Assembly: GCA_001970955.1 (NCBI GenBank)
Contig: MPUH01001197.1
Span: 1 to 21,209, forward strand
Source: Stentor coeruleus
Taxonomy: Eukaryota > Ciliophora > Heterotrichea > Heterotrichida > Stentoridae
Reading direction: 5' to 3'
Length of the DNA stretch: 21,209 nt
The notes below the pieces were generated by a model that searched no databases, was not told the DNA's origin, and saw only the letters and a program-made list of their open reading frames with translations. Every line of letters begins with the position of its first letter. Position 1 is the first letter of the stretch. A program made the position numbers and the translations under genes. Below, piece after piece: positions 8,218-17,509 of this stretch.

Positions 8218-10773
8218 TTATCCCTGCTTAACTCTATACATAAGATTAAAATAAGTTTCATCATTCGGGTAGCTATACGACTGGACAAAAGCTGGACTAC
8301 AAATACTAAGTAAATTCGGGACAATTCCTTCAATCTTACTCTTCAAATCTTTCCCATTCATCTCATTAGCAGCTCTAGAAATTGCTTCTAAAAATTCAAC
8401 AAACGACATCTCCAAATGTTTGCTCTTATTCAAATAATCACTCTGAGTTATCATAGCCCTACTATAACAAATATCAACTTCTCTACTAGTAAAATTCTCA
8501 TTTATCAGTTTAGCTTCCATACACAAACTCCTAAATTCGCTCAAATTCATCGACATTTTCTGACCCGGAATGACTTCTTTAGCTGCATATTTCTTATAAA
8601 CATGTTCTAACAAAGGTTTATATGCTTTTAATGTATAATCAACATCTTCAACCATATAAAATTCTTCCCTCCATAATGAAGTATTATGTTTATTTAGCAC
8701 ATCCTCAACATTTCCAGCAAAAAGCTTTGCAACTGCTTCTACAACATTTGTTGTAACTTTGTTCCTTATAAACTTATCATGGGCAATTCGAGTCATTATT
8801 TCTAAAAACTCATATCGACAAAGTCCATTTCCTGAATTATTTAATTGATTCTTATCACTTTTAGAATTAGTTACATTCCAATTTATTCCGACATCGCTTA
8901 ATGTAAAAGTATTATCAAGGATTTTACATTGACCTAAAAACTCATTAAAAGCATTTGACCCTATAGCAAAAACTTCACTACCAGAAAGAGCTGATAAGGT
9001 TTTATAAGCATCTAATAAAGGGTCATATTTGGTCCTTAAAAAGTTTTTAAGTTCATCTCGGACAATTTCATCTTTTATTAAGTTAGCAAGTTTTGTATTT
9101 ACCCAATCAAATTCAAAACACTCAGTTTTTAACTCAGGAGTATCAAGTAAATATGTTGAAAATATACTTATTGGGATACTCCAAGGGATTTTCTCATATT
9201 CAAGTGATGAGGAGGGGTTTTCAAAATTCACACGAGCTTTTGTGTCAAATAAATCCTTAGGATTACATTCTTGTCCTTTAGCTTTGCAATAATTCACTAT
9301 TGATATTTCTTTATAAGGTTGACATGGGGGTATTGATATTTGAAGTGTTAGATTTGGATATGATTTACTAATAAAAGCAGTCATATGGTTGGAAAAATAA
9401 AACATGATCTGCCCTTGAGGTACTACTCTAGTAACAGTCCAAACATCGTTTTTCTGTTTCTTCATAGGTGTTGCTGTCCACTTGTCACAATTCAAATGCA
9501 CGTTTTTTGCTTCATAATTAGAATCCCCAGTTTTCCATTCAAAAGTCATTTCAATCCACTTTTCGCATATCCAACAATTGTTTTGATGCTGATGTTTTTT
9601 AATGTATTTAGACTTGTCTAATATTCTATCAAAAAAATGCCCTTGTTGAATTGCCCCGTTTGATGCTGTTGATGGGTGAATAAAACCTTTCGCATCAACA
9701 AAACCTTCATTTCCTGTCATATGAAGTCCTAATACGTTGTGGTTGTCTTTTATTAGCTCAGCTAAATTCTCGCATTCTTTATATGTCAAATTATTATAAG
9801 ACAAGTCTATATGTAGCAAAAATGGGTGGATTTTCAAGCATTTTCCAATAATTTTAACTGTTTCCATACTGAAATCACGACCTAAACAATTCCAGGATAT
9901 ATCAAGGACTTTTAGACTGTCGTTTTGGCTCAGTCCTTCGAAAAACTCAATCGCCCCCTCTGTTCTGATATTATTCCAATGCAAGTCTAGGTTTTTTATT
10001 GAAGAATTATATCGAAACATCTCTTTTATAGCTGTACAAGCGATATAACCTAGGTTGTTTTTTGCAAGATTCAAACTATGAAGGACTTTATTATCAGCTA
10101 GTATACGGCAAAGCTCATAGACTGCCCTTTCACTTATAGAAATGCTCTCGAGTTCTAATGTTCTAAGACGCGTTTCATTTATACTCACAATTTCTATGAT
10201 TTTTTCTATAGAGATTCGTCCTAATTTATTCTCTGAGACATTAATTGTTTTGACCTTTTTAGTGTGGATTTCTGAGAGTATTTTCGCGCAACCTCCATCT
10301 GTGAGACGATTGGCTTTAAGATTAAGATTAGTAATCTCTTTGTACTGTTTAACACCTTTGGAAAATGCTTTAGCAAATGTGTCCCCCATACTAAACATGT
10401 GGATGTCAATAAAAGTGCTTGGACCTTTACGTCTTATTATACCAAAAGGTTGTGGTCTCATGTGAATTTTTTCAATTTCTCCAAGATAAGCAGCGTGTGG
10501 AGTATCCTCAAGTTTTTCTAGCTTATTCCTCTCTGATATAAGTGGTAAATTCAGATATGTATCTAAAAACTCTAATTTTGCATCATTTCCTACAATAACA
10601 CTTGTATCTAAGCTCAACGACCTTTTGCTATTTGATGATTTTAACATGTTTGAGACTCTAACACGTGATTGCATTTCTGATATATCAGAAGAGTACATTG
10701 ACTTATTCATTACACCTATACTTGTTTTCCGTTGTTTACTTCTAAGGGAAGGTAGGTTAATAGATAACTTCAT
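8218..10773 (-). CDS. Large LRR protein with E-set/CBM48-like and EF-hand-like regions
   Basis: The product is 851 residues from the first ATG at 10773; the frame is open 27 nt further but only to GTG. The N-terminal ~75 residues are basic and Ser-rich. Residues about 145-360 hold seven to eight ribonuclease-inhibitor-type leucine-rich repeats (pattern LxxLxLxxNxL, about 28 residues each). Residues about 400-470 contain a W-rich segment ending in V-P-Q-G-Q-I-M-F-Y-F, which resembles the beta-sandwich of CBM48/AMPK-type E-set domains; this is inference from pattern. The C-terminal third is helical, and residues about 727-806 look like degenerate paired EF-hands (MNLSEFRSLC and MSFVEFLEAI mark the helices), but the loops lack a clear D-x-D-x-D-G calcium site. 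It is probably a scaffold, possibly ciliary or cortical. No gene name is assigned. The stop is TAA. Confidence 0.85.
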   Translation of the reverse strand: MKLSINLPSLRSKQRKTSIGVMNKSMYSSDISEMQSRVRVSNMLKSSNSKRSLSLDTSVIVGNDAKLEFLDTYLNLPLISERNKLEKLEDTPHAAYLGEIEKIHMRPQPFGIIRRKGPSTFIDIHMFSMGDTFAKAFSKGVKQYKEITNLNLKANRLTDGGCAKILSEIHTKKVKTINVSENKLGRISIEKIIEIVSINETRLRTLELESISISERAVYELCRILADNKVLHSLNLAKNNLGYIACTAIKEMFRYNSSIKNLDLHWNNIRTEGAIEFFEGLSQNDSLKVLDISWNCLGRDFSMETVKIIGKCLKIHPFLLHIDLSYNNLTYKECENLAELIKDNHNVLGLHMTGNEGFVDAKGFIHPSTASNGAIQQGHFFDRILDKSKYIKKHQHQNNCWICEKWIEMTFEWKTGDSNYEAKNVHLNCDKWTATPMKKQKNDVWTVTRVVPQGQIMFYFSNHMTAFISKSYPNLTLQISIPPCQPYKEISIVNYCKAKGQECNPKDLFDTKARVNFENPSSSLEYEKIPWSIPISIFSTYLLDTPELKTECFEFDWVNTKLANLIKDEIVRDELKNFLRTKYDPLLDAYKTLSALSGSEVFAIGSNAFNEFLGQCKILDNTFTLSDVGINWNVTNSKSDKNQLNNSGNGLCRYEFLEIMTRIAHDKFIRNKVTTNVVEAVAKLFAGNVEDVLNKHNTSLWREEFYMVEDVDYTLKAYKPLLEHVYKKYAAKEVIPGQKMSMNLSEFRSLCMEAKLINENFTSREVDICYSRAMITQSDYLNKSKHLEMSFVEFLEAISRAANEMNGKDLKSKIEGIVPNLLSICSPAFVQSYSYPNDETYFNLMYRVKQG

Positions 10774-11041
10774 TAATAAGTATTTTGTATTATTCACCAC
10801 ATCTTAATAAAATCTGTGAAGAATTTTGAGATTTCCAAATGAATATATATGAAGTAAAATATTCCAGATGTATATAAAAATAGTAAATATGTGGAATAAT
10901 ATGAAAGCAACCTTTGGGGGAAATACAATCTTATAAGAGAAAGTTAGGAGTTATAGAAAATAAAGTATTTATAATCATTACAGGAAGAAGGAATAAAATG
11001 TTATTAGTGTATAAAGCTTTTTGATAAATAATATTTAAAAA
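10774..11041. promoter_or_regulatory. Divergent spacer between the LRR and coiled-coil genes
   Basis: These 268 bases separate two start codons facing away from each other, so both promoters must lie here or reach into the genes. The spacer is purine-rich on the plus strand throughout and lacks the C-rich flank seen before the other plus-strand genes. No defined promoter motif can be named. The role as promoter region is inferred from position alone. Confidence 0.45.
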
Positions 11042-12853
11042 ATGGATATAAGATCAGCACTTTTTAATAGTGAAGGGGCCGTAGGAGGAAAAGACCTTCT
11101 CCTTCGTAGATGTCGCGACACTATTCAAATCCTTGATGAAGAGTTAGACAAATACATAAAATCCAATGCAGAACATGAACGCAAACTTCGTGAGTCAGCA
11201 AAAATCCAGCAAATGGCTCAAGAAGAACTACATGAAAAAGATATAGCAATATCTAATCTTGACACTGAAAACACTGAGCTTGAAGCAAAATACCAAAGTG
11301 TTTTAAAACAGGCTTTAGCAATCCAAGACCAAAACGAAATATTAAAAGCTGAATTGGAACATCATAAAAAAAAGCTCATGGAATATGAAAAATTAAATAT
11401 AAATAATGGGCAATTTATTGAAGAAATCAAAAGAGAAGTTAATATGAAAAATCAAACGATAAAAGAGTGGAATGAGTCTATGATTTTATCTGAGAAAAAA
11501 TTTAGGATCGTAGATGAAGAAAATGGGCAATTAAAAAAAGAGTTGGATGAGTATATAGAGAAATATGAAGGGATTTTAAAGGAAAATAGAGAGTTTCATG
11601 TTATGTTGATTGAGTTACAGAGGAAAAATGATGAAATGGTTAAAGATATAATCAAGGTAAATCAGGATAATATGGAGTTGATTGAAGTGGTGAAAATGTC
11701 GAAGGAAAAAGGGAATTTGTTAGAAAATGAGTGTGAGAATAAGGCTAGGATGATAAAGGAATATATGGGTGCTATTGAAGATACGAGAAATAAAGCGTCA
11801 AGTTTAGAGATGACTAATGCTGAACTGGTCAATAGTTTAAATTTAACTAATGAGGAAATCAAAAAACTCAAAGGGAAAGTCCTTACGCTTGAAGTGGAAT
11901 TAAAAGAATTGTCTACTAGGAAACATAATGATATTGAAAGGCTTAATATTACTTTGGATACTAAGTCTAACTTTTTTAATAAAGAGGACTCTAGGAAGTT
12001 GCAGATAATTTCCCAGCTTGAATTTGACTTAAACACTGTAAAAACTGAACTAGAAAAACTTACAACAGCAGATACCCAGTTACAATCCCGCTATAAAAAC
12101 TTGCGCTGTAAATACACACAAAAGAAAAGGCAATTCTCTGAAACCATATCAGAAAATCAAAAACTCGCTGCAGCTATAGTAAAATTTGAAGAAAAACTTA
12201 AACTAATAGAATCGAGTTCTATTAAAGATATCACATCACTTAAAAATGATATAGTCGTTCAGTCACAGCAATATCAGCAGGAATTAAATAGCCAAGAACA
12301 TAATTATTCAATTAGAAATTCTGAACTTCAATGTAAATTGGTCAATGTAGAAAACAAGCTAAAAAAGAATTCTGAAAAATATAACCTTAGAGTTGATGAT
12401 TTACTACAGACTATAAAAAACAAAGATGATGAAATTCTTGTTCTTAATGACGATAGGACAAAACTTCAGCATGCCCTTTCTGATCTCGAGCAAAAAGTTA
12501 TTGAAATAAGCAGAAACTTCGAAAACTCAGTAGCAGATTGTTGGAAGCTAAGCAGTGAGCTAATAAAGTCTAAAGATATTCTAAAAGATGAGACTGTCAG
12601 ATTAGGTTCTTATTATAAACAGCAAATATCAAAACTTGAAGAAGAATTAGCTTTGCAAAGTGAGAGTCTCAGCAAAAAGGCTATGAAAAAACATCAGGAT
12701 GGCTATGAAAAAACTGCATTATTCAAAGATTGCCTGAGAAAAGAAATGGATGTACTTGAAAACTACATTCGGAACTTTGACTGCCAAAGCCAAAAAGATT
12801 TATTTTTGAGTATGCAAAGACTACAAGAAATTATCAATAAATTTTCTAACTAA
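11042..12853 (+). CDS. Long coiled-coil protein, function unknown
   Basis: The 603-residue product is almost wholly predicted coiled coil from about residue 25 to the end, rich in Glu, Lys, Leu and Asn with heptad-like hydrophobic spacing. It has no signal peptide, membrane segment or catalytic motif. The N-terminus carries a short non-coil head (MDIRSALFNSEG followed by a helix starting near KDLLLRRC), which may be the conserved part. Proteins of this shape in ciliates are often basal-body, axoneme or cortical filament components, but nothing in the sequence fixes which. The ATG at 11042 is the first in the frame. The stop is TAA. It is divergent from the LRR gene, with a 1.3-kb spacer downstream. 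Confidence 0.85.
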   Translation: MDIRSALFNSEGAVGGKDLLLRRCRDTIQILDEELDKYIKSNAEHERKLRESAKIQQMAQEELHEKDIAISNLDTENTELEAKYQSVLKQALAIQDQNEILKAELEHHKKKLMEYEKLNINNGQFIEEIKREVNMKNQTIKEWNESMILSEKKFRIVDEENGQLKKELDEYIEKYEGILKENREFHVMLIELQRKNDEMVKDIIKVNQDNMELIEVVKMSKEKGNLLENECENKARMIKEYMGAIEDTRNKASSLEMTNAELVNSLNLTNEEIKKLKGKVLTLEVELKELSTRKHNDIERLNITLDTKSNFFNKEDSRKLQIISQLEFDLNTVKTELEKLTTADTQLQSRYKNLRCKYTQKKRQFSETISENQKLAAAIVKFEEKLKLIESSSIKDITSLKNDIVVQSQQYQQELNSQEHNYSIRNSELQCKLVNVENKLKKNSEKYNLRVDDLLQTIKNKDDEILVLNDDRTKLQHALSDLEQKVIEISRNFENSVADCWKLSSELIKSKDILKDETVRLGSYYKQQISKLEEELALQSESLSKKAMKKHQDGYEKTALFKDCLRKEMDVLENYIRNFDCQSQKDLFLSMQRLQEIINKFSN

Positions 12854-14187
12854 ATAAATTCATAGACTTTATACTTATTTGAACTATTTATATAATAAAT
12901 TTCTCCTTGAAAAAAGAATAGGATGAGCAGAAACACTATCATTTATGGCAAATTATTAGAATAGTTGTTTTCCATACTTAATTTCATTGTTTTAAGAAAA
13001 AAATGTATAAATTTTTAGTATTTTATCAGATAATAAAATATTGTATAATAAGATTTAAATAAAAAATTTTTATATCTTATGAATTAGTTATACAGTCGAA
13101 CTTATAATCAGGACTAGTGATCTTCACTAATTATACTCTGATTTAGAGTTTCCTAAATATCATTTACAAATTTATAATAGTCTTTTGTTTAGACTTGATT
13201 ATTTATCTTTCGAGAAATCTGTATATTACAATTTCTACTAGTTATAAAAAGAGTTTTTATTGGGTAGTCTCTGATAAAATAATCTTGTTTTGTTTATGTA
13301 GTAGATTTCTGATTATGCATAGTCTAATATTTATGATTTTAGGTTTTTAGATTTATATAGGTTATGATACTTATTTTAAGTCACTGATTGAAGGCTTAAA
13401 GTTTAGATATAACAAAAGTTCTGCAATCGTCAATGATTTTTATTTTGAGATTGGATCAGAGATTATATTTTTGTATCACCTTCATAAATCACTTTATTAG
13501 TCTACTATAGATTTTCTCTATAGCTTAAAGTACATGCTGAATTAAGCTCAAACTATGAATTTATACACAAGATCTTGAAGTTTTTTTCTCATTATTTACT
13601 ATTGCTGATGCTTACTTAATTTAAACTAAGAAGATTTTATTCTAACTAATTTCTTTGATTCTGCTTTCTATACTCTAAAACCTTTTTGAAAAGAAAGTGT
13701 ATTTATTATCCCAAAATATTTTACAAGATAAGGATTTCCTGTGTCTCTACCAAAAGGTCCAACACAATCCCCTACTAAAAGCTATTATTAATAAAATTCC
13801 TGATAAAATTTGGGATTATTTTAAAAATACCCTTATAATAATAATCAAAAGTTAAAACTAGCTTATAAAATATGTCTGCTGAAATTACACCTCTCAGAAG
13901 CTCATTAAATTTTATAAGCAATAAACCAACTTAATCACCGTGTAAAATCTTCAAGTATGTTTACCTAACAAAAATTTCCCTATACAAATTATCTTCCATT
14001 GCATCTAAATCATATTTTTAATCAGAATTCTAAACCTGGCAAATTAAACTTCAAAAAATCCAAATCTTCAATCTAAAATCTCCAATCTTTATTTTCTTAT
14101 CTTTTTCCTTCAATCCTTTCAAAATTCCTATTGGCTATTTATGAATTTTTTTGAGCCTATATTTTCCATCTTGACTTGTCTTATAAA
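12854..14187. other. Longest spacer (1.3 kb) between two plus-strand genes
   Basis: No gene can be supported. The first part (to about 13550) is very AT-rich, with slight G excess around 13260-13380. From about 13730 to 14160 it becomes C-rich on the plus strand (13741-13800 about 16 C to 5 G; 14041-14100 about 12 C and no G), the usual 5' flank for the following plus-strand gene. A 49-codon stop-to-stop frame at 13351-13500 lacks an ATG and was not called. Confidence 0.55.
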
Positions 14188-15276
14188 ATGGTCGAAAAAG
14201 ATAATATGATATACAGGAACCTAGGGAATTCTGGTCTAAAAGTTTCTGCACTCTCAATAGGAAATTGGATGACTGGACATTCATTAGACTTTGAGGAAAA
14301 CCAATTTCAGATGTTTTCTCGCTTTATTAATGCTGGGGTCAATTTCCTTGATACAGCAGAAATGTATGGTGCAGGGAACGCTGAAATTATACTTGGTAAT
14401 ATCATCAAACGTGGTGATTGGGATAGAGACAAGCTTGTAATCTCAACAAAATTCCTACGATGTGGAGAATCATTTGGCCTCAGCCGTAAAAGACTTATCA
14501 GGTCAATGAAAAAATCCCTTTCACGTCTTCAGCTTGACTATGTTGATATTATGTTCTTACATAGATACGATTACGAAGTTCCATTAGAAGAAACAATCCG
14601 AGCAGTCAATCATCTTGTAGAAAAAGGTAGGGCGAATTATTGGGGAACATCAGAATTCACAGCTCAACAACTAATGAATTGTTATGAAATCTGTGATAAA
14701 CTTGGTTATGATTATCCAATAGCTGAACAATGTCAATACTCTATGCTTTGTAGAGAAAATGTTGAAGTAACATTACCTCATCTTTTTGATAATTATGGCC
14801 TTGGTACAACAGTTTGGAGTCCATTATATGGTGGATTACTTTCTGGTAAATATAATGATGGGATTATTCCTGAAGGTTCAAGATTAGCTGATCCAAATTT
14901 AATCTTTTCAGCAAGAGATAGATATATGTCTTTTTTTACTGAAGCCAATAAAGAAAAAACTTTAAAAATGTTTAAAGGACTTAAAGATATCGCTAGTGAA
15001 TTAGGAGCTAGTCAAGCACAATTGGCTTTAGCTTGGTGTATGAAAAATGATGATGTTAGTACTACACTTTGTGGAGCTTCAAAAGTTGAACAGGCTAATG
15101 ACAATTTAGGCTCGCTTGAGTTGTTGAATAAACTGGATGATGGAGTACTCAGGAGGATTGAGGAGGTCCTTGGAAATAGACCCACACCAGTTATNAGGAT
15201 TGAGGAGGTCCTTGGAAATAGACCCACACCAGTTATGAATAATAGAAAATTGATACCAAAACCACCAAGAAGATAG
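14188..15276 (+). CDS. Aldo-keto reductase, Kv-beta-like (AKR6 type)
   Basis: The product is 362 residues as assembled, about 348 if the 14-codon duplication around the N at 15195 is removed. The start is the ATG at 14188; the frame is open 12 nt further upstream only to TTG. The fold is a NADP(H)-dependent (beta/alpha)8 barrel. It resembles potassium-channel beta subunits and related reductases throughout: RNLGNSGLKVS at the N-terminus, FLDTAEMYG, GLSRK, RLQLDYVDI, YWGTSE, TVWSPL, GGLLSGKY, LALAWC. The catalytic tetrad is D55, Y60, K88 and H125 (LHRYD), all present. In animal Kv-beta the His position is Asn, so this protein looks like an ordinary active reductase. It may still be a channel partner, but the sequence alone does not show that. 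The stop is TAG. Confidence 0.93.
   Translation: MVEKDNMIYRNLGNSGLKVSALSIGNWMTGHSLDFEENQFQMFSRFINAGVNFLDTAEMYGAGNAEIILGNIIKRGDWDRDKLVISTKFLRCGESFGLSRKRLIRSMKKSLSRLQLDYVDIMFLHRYDYEVPLEETIRAVNHLVEKGRANYWGTSEFTAQQLMNCYEICDKLGYDYPIAEQCQYSMLCRENVEVTLPHLFDNYGLGTTVWSPLYGGLLSGKYNDGIIPEGSRLADPNLIFSARDRYMSFFTEANKEKTLKMFKGLKDIASELGASQAQLALAWCMKNDDVSTTLCGASKVEQANDNLGSLELLNKLDDGVLRRIEEVLGNRPTPVXRIEEVLGNRPTPVMNNRKLIPKPPRR
15154..15236. repeat. 41-nt duplication around a single N inside the reductase gene
   Basis: Bases 15154-15194 are repeated exactly at 15196-15236 with the N at 15195 between. With the N the insertion is 42 nt, so the frame survives and the protein gains a second copy of RIEEVLGNRPTPV. 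Exact overlap around a lone N indicates an unmerged contig join, not a real tandem repeat. Kv-beta-type proteins have a single copy of the LGN(K/R)P segment near their C-terminus. Confidence 0.9.
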
Positions 15277-16158
15277 ATAATTAGATTACAACTCTTATTT
15301 CATTAATGCTGTCATGGGTGAGATTTTATTTGAATTCTGTTGATAATACTCACTTGTTTTATAATGAAAATAAGATAGAGTAGATATTATTCTTAGTCTT
15401 AATAATATCTTCTTCCTTCTGACTCGAACTTAAAGATATTTTTATCATTTACCACATAAGAATTTTTTATTAATATCTTGAATAGTAAAAATTTTTTAAT
15501 TTTTCTTTTCCCCATATGAATTCGCATGTATTAGGGTAAAATGAATGAATGAATTTATATAATCAGGATAAATCAGTGATAATACATGCACCAAGCTTAT
15601 TTTTATAGACTTGTTTAAAATCTAGAGTACCAAGGCTATATTCTAAGATGAATTCAAAGGTTTTCAAGTTTAATATTTAGATGATTTATGTTTGTTAACT
15701 GTGTTGAAATCAGAGTTTTTTTATGAAATTTCTTCTGGAAAGGATATCTTTGAGGGTAAAAGGCTTTTAGGAAGACTTTGGATATAGCTTTGAGAAATTT
15801 TTATGGAATTGCTTTGACGAAGATAGATACGCTTATTATAAGATAGCCTTGGAGATAAAAACCTAGTCAAGCTTTTTATTGGAGTTTTATTTGATTGTTA
15901 CAGAAAGAAGATACTCGAGGCGTTCTTTGATATTTTCAATAAAAAATATGTTGAAGATATAGTGAAATCATATTGTATATTTCCATATAAATTAAGTATT
16001 TATCCCCAAAATATAAAAGTGAAAATATTTATCGTATCATCAAAAGCGTATTATCACAAAATGCAATCCCATTTAATTCCTTCTATCAACCTTCTCACAC
16101 AAACCCTATCCTCCATCTCAAAGCCACGAAAAATTTCATACTATTAAATTTCTAACCA
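15277..16158. other. Spacer between the convergent reductase and PP2C genes
   Basis: No firm gene is visible. The plus strand is fairly G-rich at 15720-15840 (3' flank of the reductase) and becomes C-rich after about 16000 (3' flank of the minus-strand PP2C). A short ATGA tandem repeat sits at 15541-15554. Positions 15723-15866 can be read as a possible 42-residue ORF with one 15-nt intron, listed separately at low confidence. Confidence 0.55.
15723..15866 (+). CDS. Possible small spliced ORF (42 aa), doubtful
   Basis: ATG at 15723 followed by 11 codons, a candidate 15-nt intron at 15756-15770 (GTAAAAGGCTTTTAG) whose last codon is an in-frame TAG, then 31 more codons to the TAG at 15864. The candidate intron has the same length and the same GTAAAAG start and TAG end as the well-supported intron of the WNK gene. 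Exon 2 has protein-like composition (W, C, several D/E and aromatic residues). No family is recognised. Two neighbouring stretches in another frame also look weakly coding, so this may be a decayed pseudogene, or chance in an AT-rich 3' flank. Confidence 0.25.
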
Positions 16159-17509
16159 TCACTTAAGAGCTTCAGCTAAATACGGAGTCTCTTCATCAGC
16201 CATACTTCCTCTCGTCGGGTCATTCCTCGCTGCTTTATTCCTCATCAAATTAACAACCCCTTCAACAGCAACACTAGTAAAAACTTCTTCATGATGCCTA
16301 TCCTCAATAGTCCCAGCCATACCTTTAACATCATTAGGATCAACATTAGTAAGTTCAATAACCAAACATGAAATATCATCAACACAAACATCCTCATTTT
16401 CTAAAATCCCAAACCATCTATACCTAGCTTCTTCACATAATAATCTTGCAATAGTTGAATTACTAACTTTAGCTGGGAAATTTGTGTTTAATTCTCTTGA
16501 CGTGACTTGTAATCTAAACTTTTCAACAAAATTCACAACTTCAATATTTTCCATAACATCCCAAAGCCCATCAGATGCTATAACAATAAATTGATCTAAT
16601 TCTTCATATAATTTAAATGAGCTTAATAAAGGATTTGCTATAACCCCTACTGATGAAGCCATTTTATCTCCTATAGACCTAGACATGCCTAATCCAGGAG
16701 TTTTTCCACCTTTAACCCAAACTCTATATGGTCCAACTGGATTACCAAGTTCATCAGCAATACGACGAACTTCACCACCTGAGTTTTGAATACGTTTTAG
16801 CTCTTGGGAATGATTAGGTTTTTGATCTACAGTTAAAGCTATAGGTTGTAGTTTTTTAAGTACGTTTATTTGTCTGACAAATTTATTAGATGATTTAGGG
16901 ACTAAAAGACTTGAATCTGTTATGCTTTTTGGTATTGTTGAAAGAATAGCTCGGGAGTCTCCAACACTTCCAACATGGATGCCTTGGAAATTGATATAAA
17001 CAACTACAGCTGTGGTTCCTGATAAATTTGTGTCGATTTTTGATTTTTTTAACTCAGTGTCACAGGAAATAACCATTTCTTCAATTGCCGCTTTTGCTGA
17101 AGTGTTGAAATTGTCCCAGTTTTCTTTAAAGTATTTACCCATGTATTCTTTACATTCTTTAGCTACTATGTGACCATTGACTCCATGTCCATCAAAAAGC
17201 ACACAAAGAAGACTGTTTTGGTATTCGAAAAGATCATAATCGTCTTGGCAGTCTTTTTTACGGTCTTTTATTGGATCAAAACCTGGGATCACGCAGCCTG
17301 AAATCCTCATGACCTTGTTTGAGACATTGCAATGAGTTAAAGTTTGAAGAGCTGGAGGCTTCATATCTAATAACACTCGATTCCTTGTTGTCACTCGGCC
17401 AAAAGAATCCCTACAGGCCACTCGCACATAGTGACTTTTTTGATATTCTAAATCTGCAATATAACTCACGCTCCATATAGCTATGATCTTGACTTTGGCA
17501 GCATCCCAT
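16159..17509 (-). CDS. PP2C-family (PPM) Ser/Thr phosphatase, predicted N-acylated
   Basis: Removing a 16-nt intron (17454-17469) gives 444 residues: exon 1 is 17509-17470 and exon 2 is 17453-16159. The N-terminus becomes MGCCQSQDHSY, a good myristoylation signal (G2, S6) next to two Cys that could be palmitoylated, so membrane anchoring is likely. The PP2C metal-binding and core motifs are in order: LFDGHG (D101, G102), SGTTA, VGDSRA (177-182), SRSIGD (271-276), ASDGLWD (D308) and DDIS (372-373). Such enzymes use two Mn or Mg ions to remove phosphate from Ser/Thr. Without the intron the frame starts at GTG with no ATG. About 65 residues beyond the last core motif form a C-terminal extension of unknown role. 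The stop is TGA, the only one in the window; if TGA were read as Trp, only five residues would be added before TAA. Confidence 0.93.
17454..17469 (-). other. 16-nt intron in the PP2C gene
   Basis: On the minus strand the sequence is GTGAGTTATATTGCAG, with GT-AG ends. Removing it joins an upstream exon beginning ATG-GGA-TGC-TGC to the PP2C frame, with the junction inside a CAT codon. Because 16 is not a multiple of three, the upstream ATG is out of frame unless it is spliced. The resulting MGCCQS N-terminus is a typical acylation signal, which supports the model. Confidence 0.87.

Noticed and set aside
10142-10465. 107-codon plus-strand frame opposite the LRR gene
   Set aside because: It is antisense to well-supported LRR repeats, with no domain or signal of its own; the same holds for the other antisense frames opposite the kinases and the adenylate kinase.
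10774-10800. Extension of the LRR protein to a GTG at 10800
   Set aside because: GTG is not a normal eukaryotic start, and no 15-16 nt intron was found that would join an upstream ATG.
13351-13500. 49-codon stop-to-stop frame with protein-like residues
   Set aside because: It has no ATG, the upstream TAG cannot be bridged by a 15- or 16-nt GT-AG intron, and T-rich DNA readily yields such F/L/I/Y-rich frames.
14176-14187. TTG start four codons upstream of the reductase
   Set aside because: It is a non-ATG start; the ATG at 14188 leads directly into the conserved N-terminus.
15541-15554. Short ATGA tandem repeat
   Set aside because: It has only about three and a half units, so it is within chance in AT-rich DNA.
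15962-16147. 61-codon plus-strand frame in the convergent spacer
   Set aside because: It begins at GTG, not ATG, has no domain, and its second half lies in the C-rich 3' flank of the PP2C gene.
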